Below are positions 9,081-17,319 of a DNA stretch of 64,000 nucleotides, in pieces. The translations under genes and the position numbers were made by a program. Position 1 is the stretch's first letter. Each line of letters opens with the position of its first letter. The notes below the pieces were generated by a model. The model saw only the letters and a list, made by a program, of their open reading frames with translations. It was not told the origin of the DNA and searched no databases. This stretch comes from JASHVB01 sp035508435 (GTDB lineage Bacteria > Pseudomonadota > Alphaproteobacteria > Acetobacterales > Acetobacteraceae), in the NCBI GenBank assembly GCA_035508435.1, contig DATJNA010000160.1, forward strand, positions 13,367-77,366, read 5' to 3'.

Positions 9081-10289
9081 ATGTCTGGAACAATCGCCAG
9101 GTACTCCAACAAGCCGCTGGCGCAGATCTACAAGAAAGAGTGGGAAGTCATCGGTCCGCTGACGGAGGACAAGGCGGATCTCTACGAGTTCTATGGCAAC
9201 CAGCTCCGAACCGAGTGGCGCAAGCCGATCGACTCGCTGGAGCCGGATCTGACCGAAGTCATGCGCAACTCGCAAACCCTGACCGGAGGCCAGGCTCCGG
9301 TGTTGCTGCAAGGCGTGCAGTACAAGATGCTGCAACGTCTGACCACCGTGATCGCGCAGGCAGCGTTCGGGAACGGTTCGCAGATCAGCGAGCTTTTCAA
9401 GAACGTCAAAGTGGGCGGGCGGGACTATCGGGGACAGATGACGGTTCTACAGTTCATGCAACTGGATCCGGGCAACCAGTTGGCCGTGATCGACCAGGCT
9501 TGGGAGAAGGTCTGCGCGAAGAAGCCGTACAACAAGAAAACCAGCGAGATGTGCGAGCCCACGGGCGCGCCCAGCGCAACCGGCCTGGAATGCCTGCCGA
9601 GCGCGGTGATCCCCAAATCCGGCGGCTACGACGTTTTCAAGAGTCCGGACGCACCAAACGGCAAGCCGTTCAACACGCTCGGCATCGGGTTTCGCGTCGA
9701 GGGTTCGGTCAGCGGCAAGGATATCCAGCGCGTGCAGCGCAGTGGCATGGTCCCCCTGGTCAAGGTGCCGGCCTTGATACTGAGCATTCGCGGCTTCGAG
9801 GTCGACGGCACGGTGGTCGCGCGCGATACCACCTGCGCGCGCTTCTGGGAACGCAAGCACGACATCTTCAATGAGTCCGCCGTGTGCGTGACGCGCAATT
9901 TCTTTGGCGCGACCGCGTTCCCTCTGCGCGACAGCAAAAGCGACGACGTGGTGCTCTGGGCCGTCGACGTGCTGGGCCTGACGGGCTGCGACACCGAGGA
10001 CCACCAGGTCCAACTCGGCGGCGAGCAATGGCGTCCCGGCGAGAAGGCGTACGAGCAGGTCCCGGCGAATTGCCTGGTAGCCTACGTCGTGATCCAGCGC
10101 ACCGGGTTGGGCCCGGACGGCAAGGGCTGGAAGTTCGCAATCGATTCCCAGGCGCAGTGGACGATGTCGAGCTACTGGGATGCCAAGGGGCGCTACGGCC
10201 CGGTGAAGCGCTATATCGACGGCCTGCTGACGGCCTGGCGTGGCAAGGAGCATGCCTTGCCGCAAACCATGGATTTCGCCAACAAGTAG
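9081..10289 (+). CDS. Hypothetical protein, accessory, possible effector
   Basis: A 402-aa cytoplasmic protein with no signal peptide or membrane segment; I do not recognise it. Two ATGs compete (9066 and 9081); 9081 is preferred because GGGGGA lies seven bases ahead of it. The N-terminal half is alpha-helical and polar. The C-terminal half (about 190-370) alternates beta strands and contains an FR within LGIGFRVEGS and a later EKAYEQVPANCLVAYVVIQ. That spacing loosely recalls the first and last strands of ADP-ribosyltransferase folds, but this is weak pattern matching. Several cysteines are scattered in it. It sits between a repeat array and a toxin-antitoxin pair, in a stretch of accessory genes. 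Confidence 0.7.
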   Translation: MSGTIARYSNKPLAQIYKKEWEVIGPLTEDKADLYEFYGNQLRTEWRKPIDSLEPDLTEVMRNSQTLTGGQAPVLLQGVQYKMLQRLTTVIAQAAFGNGSQISELFKNVKVGGRDYRGQMTVLQFMQLDPGNQLAVIDQAWEKVCAKKPYNKKTSEMCEPTGAPSATGLECLPSAVIPKSGGYDVFKSPDAPNGKPFNTLGIGFRVEGSVSGKDIQRVQRSGMVPLVKVPALILSIRGFEVDGTVVARDTTCARFWERKHDIFNESAVCVTRNFFGATAFPLRDSKSDDVVLWAVDVLGLTGCDTEDHQVQLGGEQWRPGEKAYEQVPANCLVAYVVIQRTGLGPDGKGWKFAIDSQAQWTMSSYWDAKGRYGPVKRYIDGLLTAWRGKEHALPQTMDFANK

Positions 10290-10391
10290 CCCCCAGTCGT
10301 CGGCGTCGCACTGCCGTCGCCGGCTTGCTCGAGGTAAGTGCCAGGCCCCGGCCTTCGGCTTGACCGGTCACCTGGAGTAGTCTTGCCAACT

Positions 10392-10411
10392 ACTGTACGG
10401 CGCTGTACAGT
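10392..10411. promoter_or_regulatory. Palindromic operator upstream of the toxin-antitoxin pair
   Basis: A perfect 7-bp inverted repeat, ACTGTAC, six bases, GTACAGT, ends 27 bases before the antitoxin GTG start. Phd/YefM-type antitoxins repress their own operon through short palindromes in this position, so this is the probable autoregulatory site. Confidence 0.65.
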
Positions 10412-10438
10412 TACTCGGCAACCAGGAGTCTCGCCGTC

Positions 10439-10684
10439 GTGTTACGCAAAGGCGCGGAGGAAGCGCGCAGTCAGCTCCCAGGCCTGCTGGAGGCGGCTGA
10501 GAAGGGCCAAGCGACGGTGATTACCAGGCATGGCCGTGCGATCGCAGCGTTGGTTCCAATCGAGGCGTATGGTCTTGCCGCTCGCCAGCAGCCGCTGCTG
10601 CCCGTAGCTGGGACTGGCCGTGGGCTGTGGGGAAAGGACAGCGGCCGCATGCTGCGAAACCTGCGTGACGAATGGGACCGTTAG
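10439..10684 (+). CDS. Phd/YefM-type antitoxin
   Basis: An 81-aa antitoxin with the family fold in its first half: an N-terminal stretch EARSQLPGLLEAAEKGQ, then VITRHGRAIAALVPIEAY, which closely matches the strand-turn-strand of the prevent-host-death family. The C-terminal ~30 residues are the usual variable toxin-binding tail. The start is GTG 10439 with AGGAG upstream at a rather long spacing; no ATG fits. It overlaps the downstream toxin by 13 bp, so the two are translationally coupled, and a palindromic operator precedes it. It should bind DNA as a dimer and neutralise the PIN ribonuclease. Confidence 0.88.
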   Translation: MLRKGAEEARSQLPGLLEAAEKGQATVITRHGRAIAALVPIEAYGLAARQQPLLPVAGTGRGLWGKDSGRMLRNLRDEWDR

Positions 10685-11097
10685 ACCTCGGCAATCTGCC
10701 GCATGGTGCGCTGGTATTGGTCGATTCCGCACCGATCATCTACCTGCTTGAGGGCCACCCGAGATTCGCACCGCGGTTCAAACCGGTCTTTGCAGCGCAC
10801 GGGGCCGGAGAGCTGCGTTTCGCCGTAACGACCATCACGATTGCCGAGGTATTGACCGGGCCGTTACAGGCAAGCGATGAGGCGCTGGCGCGACGTTACC
10901 GCGCCATCCTCGAATCCTGGCAACCGATCGCGCTCGATATTGACATCGCGGAAAGTGCCGCCCGACTGCGGGCGTCACTCCACCTCAAGCTGGCAGACGC
11001 CGTTCAAGCCGCGAGTGCCTTGGCGATCAACGCCGCCGCGCTGGTCACCCATGACCGCGATTTCTCGCAGGTGCGTTCGCTGCGGATCATTTCCTGA
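10672..11097 (+). CDS. vapC: VapC-like PIN-domain ribonuclease toxin
   Basis: A 141-aa PIN-domain protein. All four acidic residues expected to hold the catalytic metals are present: Asp18 in LVDSAPIIYLLE, Glu59 in TIAEVLTGPL, Asp109 in LKLADAVQAASA and Asp128 in VTHDRDF. PIN toxins of this kind cleave tRNA or rRNA at specific sites; the target here is unknown. ATG 10672 lies inside the antitoxin gene (13-bp overlap), which is the typical arrangement. The pairing with a Phd-type rather than a VapB-type antitoxin is common among PIN modules. Confidence 0.9.
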   Translation: MGPLDLGNLPHGALVLVDSAPIIYLLEGHPRFAPRFKPVFAAHGAGELRFAVTTITIAEVLTGPLQASDEALARRYRAILESWQPIALDIDIAESAARLRASLHLKLADAVQAASALAINAAALVTHDRDFSQVRSLRIIS

Positions 11098-11260
11098 GGC
11101 GTCATGTGGTGGCGAAAGCACGGATCTTCCTGGTTGAGCCGCATGCTTTGGCCGCCGATCGGTGCCGCGCCGTTGTAGTTTCGCCATCCCCTTGCGAGTC
11201 CGATGCACAGGCGTTACGGTAACCGAGATCGACGAGCGCGACATCTTCGGGAGGGGAACG

Positions 11261-12544
11261 ATGGGACCCATGATAGACTACCTCATCGTGATGCCACTTG
11301 ATGAGGAATTTGCCTATGTCAGGCAGGTAATAGAGCCATTCTTCGGTCGCAAGCTGCGAAGCGAGACGATAGGGAATGAATTATATGGAAAGGTTGCCAT
11401 TGCCACAGAATCCGGCGAGGAGTCAGCGGTCCTTTTGAGCGTCGGCCGCATGACAGAGGGCCCCGTTCAGTCGGCTGTCGAGACCGCCATCCGAACCTGG
11501 CAGCCGGCAGCCGTAATCATGGTAGGCATCGCCGGCTCGCTGGACGCAGACGGAGTAAGATTGGGCGACGTGATAGTACCTAGTCGTATATTTGGCTACA
11601 CGGAGGCAAAAGTCAGCGCAAAAGGCGGCCGCAAGCAGGTCACATATCGCCCGACCGGTCATCCCCTCGGTTGCGAACTGTCGACCGTGGCGCGAGCCGT
11701 CAATCTGGACTATTGCAAGGCATGGCGGAGAGGTTGCCGAAAGGCCGGGCTTGCCGATCCGAAGCTCAAACCCAAGCTCTTGGCTGCAAACGGCAAATCC
11801 GGCCCCAAGCTGCATATCCACAGTAACGATTGTCTCGCCTCAGGAAACGCTGTCATCGCGAGCAAAGCGGCTGTGAAAGAGCTGCTGGAGGTGTTCGGAC
11901 GCGGCATCGGGAGCACGCTGCGGGCGGTCGAGATGGAGGCGAAAGGCCTCTGCGAGGCGCTGCAAAAAGCGGCGAATGCGCCACCCGCGTTGATCGTTCG
12001 CGGAATTTCCGATCTTGCGGATGAAAACAAGGCACGATTGGAGAAGAAGGCAAAGGATGGCTGGCGCCGCTACGCCGCACAGAATGCCGCCAGGTTTGCC
12101 GCCCTTCTTGTGCACCTGCGAGGAACTGTCGCGAAGGGCTACACGCCCGTTCCTATACCGCAATATCCTATGATCGCGCACCCCAGCTCGGCGCAGATCT
12201 GTCTCCAGGCGAGGATAAAGTCGCGAGGCCAGGGCATGCGGAGCCTGGCCTTCGCCCCCTTCATGGCATGTCACCGCGGAATGGTCACGACACAATTGAA
12301 ATTCGCGGCACAACGAGGTGATGGATCGCCGGGCACGTTCGCCGATCTACTGTTGCGCCACGCCGACGACCAAAGAATATTGGTGCGCGCCGAGGGCGAA
12401 CATCAGGCGGCGTATACCGTGCACCGGACTAACGAACCGCCTCCCCTCGAGCTCCTTGTCGGTCTGCCGGCCGACTCGCAAGCCATCACAGTCAGCGCGG
12501 TCGATGAATTCGGCCGGACGGTGCACAGCCGTTGGGGGATGTGA
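11261..12544 (+). CDS. Nucleoside-phosphorylase-superfamily protein with extra C-terminal domain
   Basis: A 427-aa protein. Residues about 5-300 are a phosphorylase (PNP/MTAN) fold: IMVGIAGSLDADGVRLGDVIVPS, the purine-site VEMEAKGLCEAL, and VRGISDLADENK are all canonical. Housekeeping phosphorylases are 230-280 aa, so the ~130-residue C-terminal part is extra; it is beta-rich (TFADLLLRHADDQRILVRAE, LELLVGLPADSQAITVSAV) and unrecognised. ATG 11261 follows a strong GGGAGGGG; the frame extends upstream to 11162 without a better start. Stand-alone and fused phosphorylase domains of this type are known in bacterial conflict systems, where they may act on NAD or nucleotides. Its tight coupling to an unknown gene 12 bases downstream favours a two-gene accessory cassette over purine salvage. 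Confidence 0.82.
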   Translation: MGPMIDYLIVMPLDEEFAYVRQVIEPFFGRKLRSETIGNELYGKVAIATESGEESAVLLSVGRMTEGPVQSAVETAIRTWQPAAVIMVGIAGSLDADGVRLGDVIVPSRIFGYTEAKVSAKGGRKQVTYRPTGHPLGCELSTVARAVNLDYCKAWRRGCRKAGLADPKLKPKLLAANGKSGPKLHIHSNDCLASGNAVIASKAAVKELLEVFGRGIGSTLRAVEMEAKGLCEALQKAANAPPALIVRGISDLADENKARLEKKAKDGWRRYAAQNAARFAALLVHLRGTVAKGYTPVPIPQYPMIAHPSSAQICLQARIKSRGQGMRSLAFAPFMACHRGMVTTQLKFAAQRGDGSPGTFADLLLRHADDQRILVRAEGEHQAAYTVHRTNEPPPLELLVGLPADSQAITVSAVDEFGRTVHSRWGM

Positions 12545-12556
12545 GGAGCATCAGCT

Positions 12557-13078
12557 ATGTCATGTCTGATTAAGCTCTATGAGATCAACACCTCCAGCCC
12601 GCCGGCCCAACTCGACCTGACCGCCGGCACCGTCGAACTTGTCGCGGTCGACGAGGCGACTCACACCAACTGCTGCGGCGTTCAGACCAATGGCCTGCTC
12701 ACGGCGCGCGGCTACGGGGCCGACCTGCCATTCGGTGCTGCCTCGTTCGTATACCAGGTCGCGATCGTGGATACCGCCCTCGTATACGGTGGCGTCACTA
12801 TCCCGAGCCTGAGCGGCAATACAGCGGGCGATCTGGACGTGGTGTTGTACAAGCTGCCACCGCCCGGAACCGGCGGCACCCCCGCAACCACGGCGGCCCA
12901 GGCCCGTAACCGCGTGCTGACCAACGCGCTGTGGAGCGTTGAGCAACGGTTGGCGGTCCTCAGCGTGATGAACGCGCTTGGCGCGCTGCGCGGTGTAACG
13001 ACTGGTCCGCTGCTGAATTTTATCGATCGCCATGGCCTCGCATTGTCGGCCAGAGGCATTAACCCGGCGCTGTTCTGA
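12557..13078 (+). CDS. Hypothetical partner of the phosphorylase-like protein
   Basis: A 173-aa cytoplasmic protein that I do not recognise. It starts 12 bases after the phosphorylase-like stop, with GAGGA straddling that junction, so it is almost certainly co-translated. The first ~100 residues are beta-rich and low in charge (LDLTAGTVELVAVDE, SFVYQVAIVDTALVYG), followed by a Pro/Gly/Thr-rich linker (PPPGTGGTPATTAAQ) and a helical C-terminus (VEQRLAVLSVMNALGALRG). A CC pair lies at about 39-40. The architecture resembles a small accessory or immunity-like protein, but nothing in it proves a role. Confidence 0.7.
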   Translation: MSCLIKLYEINTSSPPAQLDLTAGTVELVAVDEATHTNCCGVQTNGLLTARGYGADLPFGAASFVYQVAIVDTALVYGGVTIPSLSGNTAGDLDVVLYKLPPPGTGGTPATTAAQARNRVLTNALWSVEQRLAVLSVMNALGALRGVTTGPLLNFIDRHGLALSARGINPALF

Positions 13079-13221
13079 CCGACGCATAGGGACATGCCCG
13101 CCTGACCAATGTCGTGCTGCCGCCGACTATCCGTCCTGGCGACGGGACTGCGGCGCTACCCGGTAGTTGCCAGCGAGCCGGTTCGGTGGTGCCATTCACC
13201 GCACCCCGAACTGCGCTTCCC

Positions 13222-14991
13222 ATGCCCGACCCGATCACCGAGGAACTGTTCCGCAACGCCATCGCCGCGCTCGGCGACGAGATGGTGCTGACCATCTATC
13301 GCACCGCGTATTCCGGCGTGTTGAAGAACATCATGGACTACAGCGCCGCGCTGTGCGACGCGCGCGGCCGCCTGGTGGCGCAAGGCCTCGCCCTGCCCGG
13401 CCACCTGTGTTCCATCCCGGTCGCGTTGCAGGCGGCACTGCGCCATTTCGGCGACGACATCCAACCCGGGGATATCCTGATCAACAACGACCCCTATGAC
13501 GGCGGCATGCACCTGCCGGACATCTTCATCTTCAGGCCGCTGTTCGCCGATGGCAGACCGATCGCCTACGCCGCCACGATCTGCCACCACACCGACGTGG
13601 GCGGCCGCGTGCCCGGCTCCAACGCCTCGGACAGCACCGAGATCTATGCCGAGGGCCTGCGCATCCCGCCGCTGAAACTCTACCAACGCGGCCAGCCCAA
13701 CACCACCCTGTTCCGCATCATCGACCGCAACGTGCGCGTGCCCAATCGCGTGCTCGGCGACATCCGCAGCCAGCTCGCCGCCTGCGAGATCGCCGCGCGC
13801 GGCATGACCGACATCGTCGCGCGCTACGGCACCGACGGCGTGCAAACGCTGATGGACGCCACCATGGACTATTCCGAGCGGCTCACCCGCCACTGCCTGT
13901 CCGAGCTGCCCGACGGCGAGGCCAGCTTCACCGACTGGATCGACGACGACCAGATCGATGCCGGCGTGCCGATCCCTCTGGTCTGCACGGTGCGCAAGCG
14001 CGGCGATACCATGGCGGTGGATTGGACCGGCAGCGCGCCGCAGGTGAAGGGCGCGATCAACAACACCTGGAGCTATACGGCGGCGGCCAGCTTCACCGCG
14101 GTGAAGTCGGTGCTGTCGATCAACATGCCGAACAATGACGGCGTGTTCCGCCCGATCAGCGTCATCGCGCCGCCCGGCACGATCACCCACGGCAAGCTGC
14201 CCGCCGCCTGCGCCGCGCGCGGCCTTACCGGCTTTCGCGCAGTGGATTGCTGCTTCGGCGCGCTGGCGAAGCTGTATCCGGACCGGGTCTACGCCGCCTC
14301 GGACGGCGGCAACACCGGCATCACCATCGGCGGCTACGACAGCAACCTGCGCCCGTTCATCTATGTGGATTTCCTGTCCGGAAGCTGGGGCGGCCGTCCA
14401 TGGGCCGACGGCATCGACGGCAACACCAACATGTTCGCCAACATGGCCAGCTTCTCCGTCGAAGTGATCGAGGCCGAGAACCCGCTCGAAGTACTCGATT
14501 ACGAATTCGTCCCCGACAGCGGCGGCGCCGGAAAATTCCGCGGCGGCATGGCCCAGCGCAAGACCTGGCGGATGCTGGCGGACGCAGGCATCCTCCAGGT
14601 GCGCGCCGACCGCCAGACCCATTGCGCCTACGGCCTGCAAGGCGGCCACCCCGGCGCACCCGGCCGCAACCTGCTGGATCCCGGCCTGCCCAGCGAACAA
14701 CGCCTGCACGGCAAGCTGACGATGACACTGCGGCAGGGCCAGTTGTTTCGCCACCAGTTGCCCGGCTCGGGAGGCTGGGGCGACCCGCTGCAACGCGATC
14801 TCGTGCTGGTGGCGCGGGACCTGCGCGACGGACTGGTGTCGATCGAGGCCGCCGCGCGCGATTATGCTGTCGTGGCGCATGGCGACCCGCCCGAGATCGA
14901 TGTCGCCGCCACGCAGGCGTTGCGCGCCAGTACCGTCATTGCGCGGCGCGACGCGACGCAGCAACCCCGGTCGGACGCACGCTCATCGTAG
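13222..14991 (+). CDS. hyuB: Hydantoinase B / oxoprolinase subunit
   Basis: A 589-aa HyuB-family protein, which with HyuA forms an ATP-dependent hydrolase of cyclic amides (N-methylhydantoin, 5-oxoproline or related rings). Family signatures include MPDPITEELFRNAI, IMDYSAALCDARGRLVAQG, NDPYDGGMHLPDIFIF and PGSGGWGDPLQRD near the C-terminus. ATG 13222 is chosen because it gives the family N-terminus; the frame stays open 108 bases further upstream without homology. The HyuA partner is not adjacent; the only HyuA gene in the window lies at 27937-29970 on the other strand. It appears to lead a run with an SDR, a purine-type permease and a flavin oxidoreductase. Confidence 0.92.
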   Translation: MPDPITEELFRNAIAALGDEMVLTIYRTAYSGVLKNIMDYSAALCDARGRLVAQGLALPGHLCSIPVALQAALRHFGDDIQPGDILINNDPYDGGMHLPDIFIFRPLFADGRPIAYAATICHHTDVGGRVPGSNASDSTEIYAEGLRIPPLKLYQRGQPNTTLFRIIDRNVRVPNRVLGDIRSQLAACEIAARGMTDIVARYGTDGVQTLMDATMDYSERLTRHCLSELPDGEASFTDWIDDDQIDAGVPIPLVCTVRKRGDTMAVDWTGSAPQVKGAINNTWSYTAAASFTAVKSVLSINMPNNDGVFRPISVIAPPGTITHGKLPAACAARGLTGFRAVDCCFGALAKLYPDRVYAASDGGNTGITIGGYDSNLRPFIYVDFLSGSWGGRPWADGIDGNTNMFANMASFSVEVIEAENPLEVLDYEFVPDSGGAGKFRGGMAQRKTWRMLADAGILQVRADRQTHCAYGLQGGHPGAPGRNLLDPGLPSEQRLHGKLTMTLRQGQLFRHQLPGSGGWGDPLQRDLVLVARDLRDGLVSIEAAARDYAVVAHGDPPEIDVAATQALRASTVIARRDATQQPRSDARSS

Positions 14992-15137
14992 CGGCGTTAT
15001 GTGGCAAACGCCCCGGCGCTTGCTCCATAATGCCGCATAGCAGCCGTCGCGCGTGAACCAGGTTGCTGCGTCACTGCGTTGCTCGCAATGCCGCAATGCA
15101 ACGAAACCGTAACGAATACCACAGCGGAGGAAACCCC

Positions 15138-15959
15138 ATGCCCAGCAACCAGACCGCCATCGTCACCGGCGCCGCGAGCGGCCTCGGCCGCGCCATGGCG
15201 CTGGGTCTGCTTGGCGCCGGCTTTCATGTCGCGGCGGTGGACCGCAGCGCCGCCGGCTTGCAATCGCTCGCCGCTGCGGCAACGGGACAGCCAGGCACGG
15301 TGCAGACGATCGCCGTCGACCTCGCGCAGCCTGACTCGTTCGATCGCATCATCGGCGCGGTGCTGGCGCGCAGCGCGCACATCGACGTGCTGGTGAACAA
15401 TGCCGGCATCGGCCAGGCCTCGATCCGCGCCGATGCGCGCACCAATCCGATCCGCTTCTGGGAGGTGAGCCCGGACCAATGGAGCCGCTTCGTGACGGTG
15501 AACGCCACCGCGCCGATCATGATGACCCGCGCCGTGCTGCCGCACATGCTGGCCGCGAAGGCGGGGCGGATCATCACCGTCACCACCAGCCTGGGCACCA
15601 TGGTGCGCGCGGGCTACCTGCTGTACGGCGCCAGCAAGGCCGCGGCCGAGGCAGCAATGGCCGGCTTGTCGGCGGACCTCAACGGCACCGGCGTCAGTTC
15701 GAATGTGCTGGTGCCCGGAGGCGTCACCAACACGCCCCTGGTCGGTGACTTCGCCGGCGACCGCGGCCGGATGCTGCAACCCGGCATCATGGTCCCGCCC
15801 CTGCTCTGGCTGGTGTCCGATGCGGCGGCCGGCGTGAACGGACGACGGTTCATCGCCGCGGACTGGGATGCATCGCTGCCGCCGGAGCAAGCGGCGGAGA
15901 AGGCAGGCGCGCCGATCGCATGGTTGGGGATCGCGCGGATACCGATTGAACCGGGGTAA
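15138..15959 (+). CDS. Short-chain dehydrogenase/reductase
   Basis: A 273-aa classical SDR using NAD(P). The nucleotide-binding TGAASGLGRAMA is at the N-terminus, NNAG at about 90, and the catalytic YGASK (YxxxK) at about 163 with a Ser in VTTSLGTM upstream. ATG 15138 is preceded by GGAGG; an earlier in-frame start at 15063 lacks one. The C-terminus (ARIPIEPG) is longer than in many SDRs. It lies 146 bp after hyuB and 12 bp before the permease, so it is probably in one transcript with both. Substrate unknown. Confidence 0.9.
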   Translation: MPSNQTAIVTGAASGLGRAMALGLLGAGFHVAAVDRSAAGLQSLAAAATGQPGTVQTIAVDLAQPDSFDRIIGAVLARSAHIDVLVNNAGIGQASIRADARTNPIRFWEVSPDQWSRFVTVNATAPIMMTRAVLPHMLAAKAGRIITVTTSLGTMVRAGYLLYGASKAAAEAAMAGLSADLNGTGVSSNVLVPGGVTNTPLVGDFAGDRGRMLQPGIMVPPLLWLVSDAAAGVNGRRFIAADWDASLPPEQAAEKAGAPIAWLGIARIPIEPG

Positions 15960-15971
15960 GCCGCGCGCGTC

Positions 15972-17249
15972 ATGTTCCATCTCCGCGACCACCAAACCAC
16001 GCTGCGCACCGAATTGCTCGCCGGGCTCACCACGTACCTGACAATGGCCTACATCGTCGTGGTCAACCCCGGCATCCTTGCCGCGGCGGGTATCGACCAC
16101 GGCGCCGCCTTCGTCGCCACCTGTATCGCCGCCGCGATCGGTTCCGCCGCCATGGGTTTGTTCGCCAATCTGCCGCTCGCCCTCGCGCCCGGCATGGGGC
16201 TGAACGCGTATTTCACCTTCACCGTGGTGAAGGCCATGCACGTGCCGTGGCAGACCGCGCTCGGCGCCGTGTTCCTCTCCGGCGTGTTGTTCCTCCTCAT
16301 CAGCGTGTTCCGGGTGCGCGAGTGGCTGATCAACGCCATCCCTTTGTCGCTGAAGCTCGGCATCGGCGCCGGCATCGGCTTGTTCCTCGGCCTGATCGGA
16401 CTGCACGAAATGGGCCTGGTCGCCGGCGATCCCATCACCCTGGTGCAACTCGGCAATCTCCACACGCCGCAAACCCTGTTGTCCTGCCTCGGCTTTCTGC
16501 TGATCGCCGGCCTGTCGGCGCGCCGCGTCCCGGCCGCCATCCTGATCGGCATCATCGTCACGGCATTGCTCGGCATCCCCTTCGGCCTGACGCAGATGCA
16601 CGGCGTCATCTCGATGCCCCCATCGCTCAACCCGACCTTCCTCAAGCTCGACATTCCCGCCGCGTTGTCGCTCGGCGTGCCGGAGGTCGTGCTGACGTTC
16701 TTCCTGGTGGACGTGCTCGACAACGCCGGCACGCTGATCGCGGTGACGCACCGCGCCGGCCTGATGCGCCCCGACGGCACGGTGCCGCAGCTCCGCGAGG
16801 CCTTGCTCGCCGACAGCGGCGGCGCCATCGTCGGCGCATTGCTCGGCACCAGCACCACCACCAGCTACATCGAAAGTGCGGCCGGCATCCAGGCCGGCGG
16901 ACGCACCGGCCTCACCGCTCTGACCGTCGCGGCGCTGTTCCTGGCCACGCTGTTGTTCGCACCGGTGGCCACCGCCATCCCCGGCTATGCCACCGCCCCC
17001 GCCCTGGTGTTTGTTGCCTGCCTGATGGCGCGCGCGCTGCGCGACATCACCTGGGCCGACGCCACCGAAACGGTGCCGGCGGTGATCACCGCGCTCGCCA
17101 CCCCCTTCACATTCTCCATCGCCACCGGCATCGGCCTCGGCTTCATCGTCTACGTGGCGGTGAAGCTGGCCGCCGGGCGCTGGCGCGAGATCGCAGGCGC
17201 GGTCTGGGTGATCGCCGCCTTGTCTGCCGCGCGATTCGCCTTGATCTGA
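15972..17249 (+). CDS. NCS2-family purine-type permease (AzgA/PbuG-like)
   Basis: A 425-aa integral membrane protein with about 12-14 predicted helices. It carries the AzgA/PbuG subgroup signatures: GLTTYLTMAYIVVVNPGIL at the N-terminus, ALAPGMGLNAYF, and LGTSTTTSYIESAAGIQAGGRTG. The subgroup imports hypoxanthine, guanine or adenine by proton symport, although related heterocycles are possible. It starts 12 bases after the SDR stop without its own clear ribosome binding site, which suggests translational coupling. Together with HyuB and the two oxidoreductases this points to uptake and breakdown of an N-heterocycle, which is an inference. Confidence 0.92.
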   Translation: MFHLRDHQTTLRTELLAGLTTYLTMAYIVVVNPGILAAAGIDHGAAFVATCIAAAIGSAAMGLFANLPLALAPGMGLNAYFTFTVVKAMHVPWQTALGAVFLSGVLFLLISVFRVREWLINAIPLSLKLGIGAGIGLFLGLIGLHEMGLVAGDPITLVQLGNLHTPQTLLSCLGFLLIAGLSARRVPAAILIGIIVTALLGIPFGLTQMHGVISMPPSLNPTFLKLDIPAALSLGVPEVVLTFFLVDVLDNAGTLIAVTHRAGLMRPDGTVPQLREALLADSGGAIVGALLGTSTTTSYIESAAGIQAGGRTGLTALTVAALFLATLLFAPVATAIPGYATAPALVFVACLMARALRDITWADATETVPAVITALATPFTFSIATGIGLGFIVYVAVKLAAGRWREIAGAVWVIAALSAARFALI

Positions 17250-17319
17250 TCTGAAGATGCAACTGGCGCCGCTGCGGCACCCAGCGTAAATCCGCGCCAC
17301 CGGACAGAGGGCGCACGAC

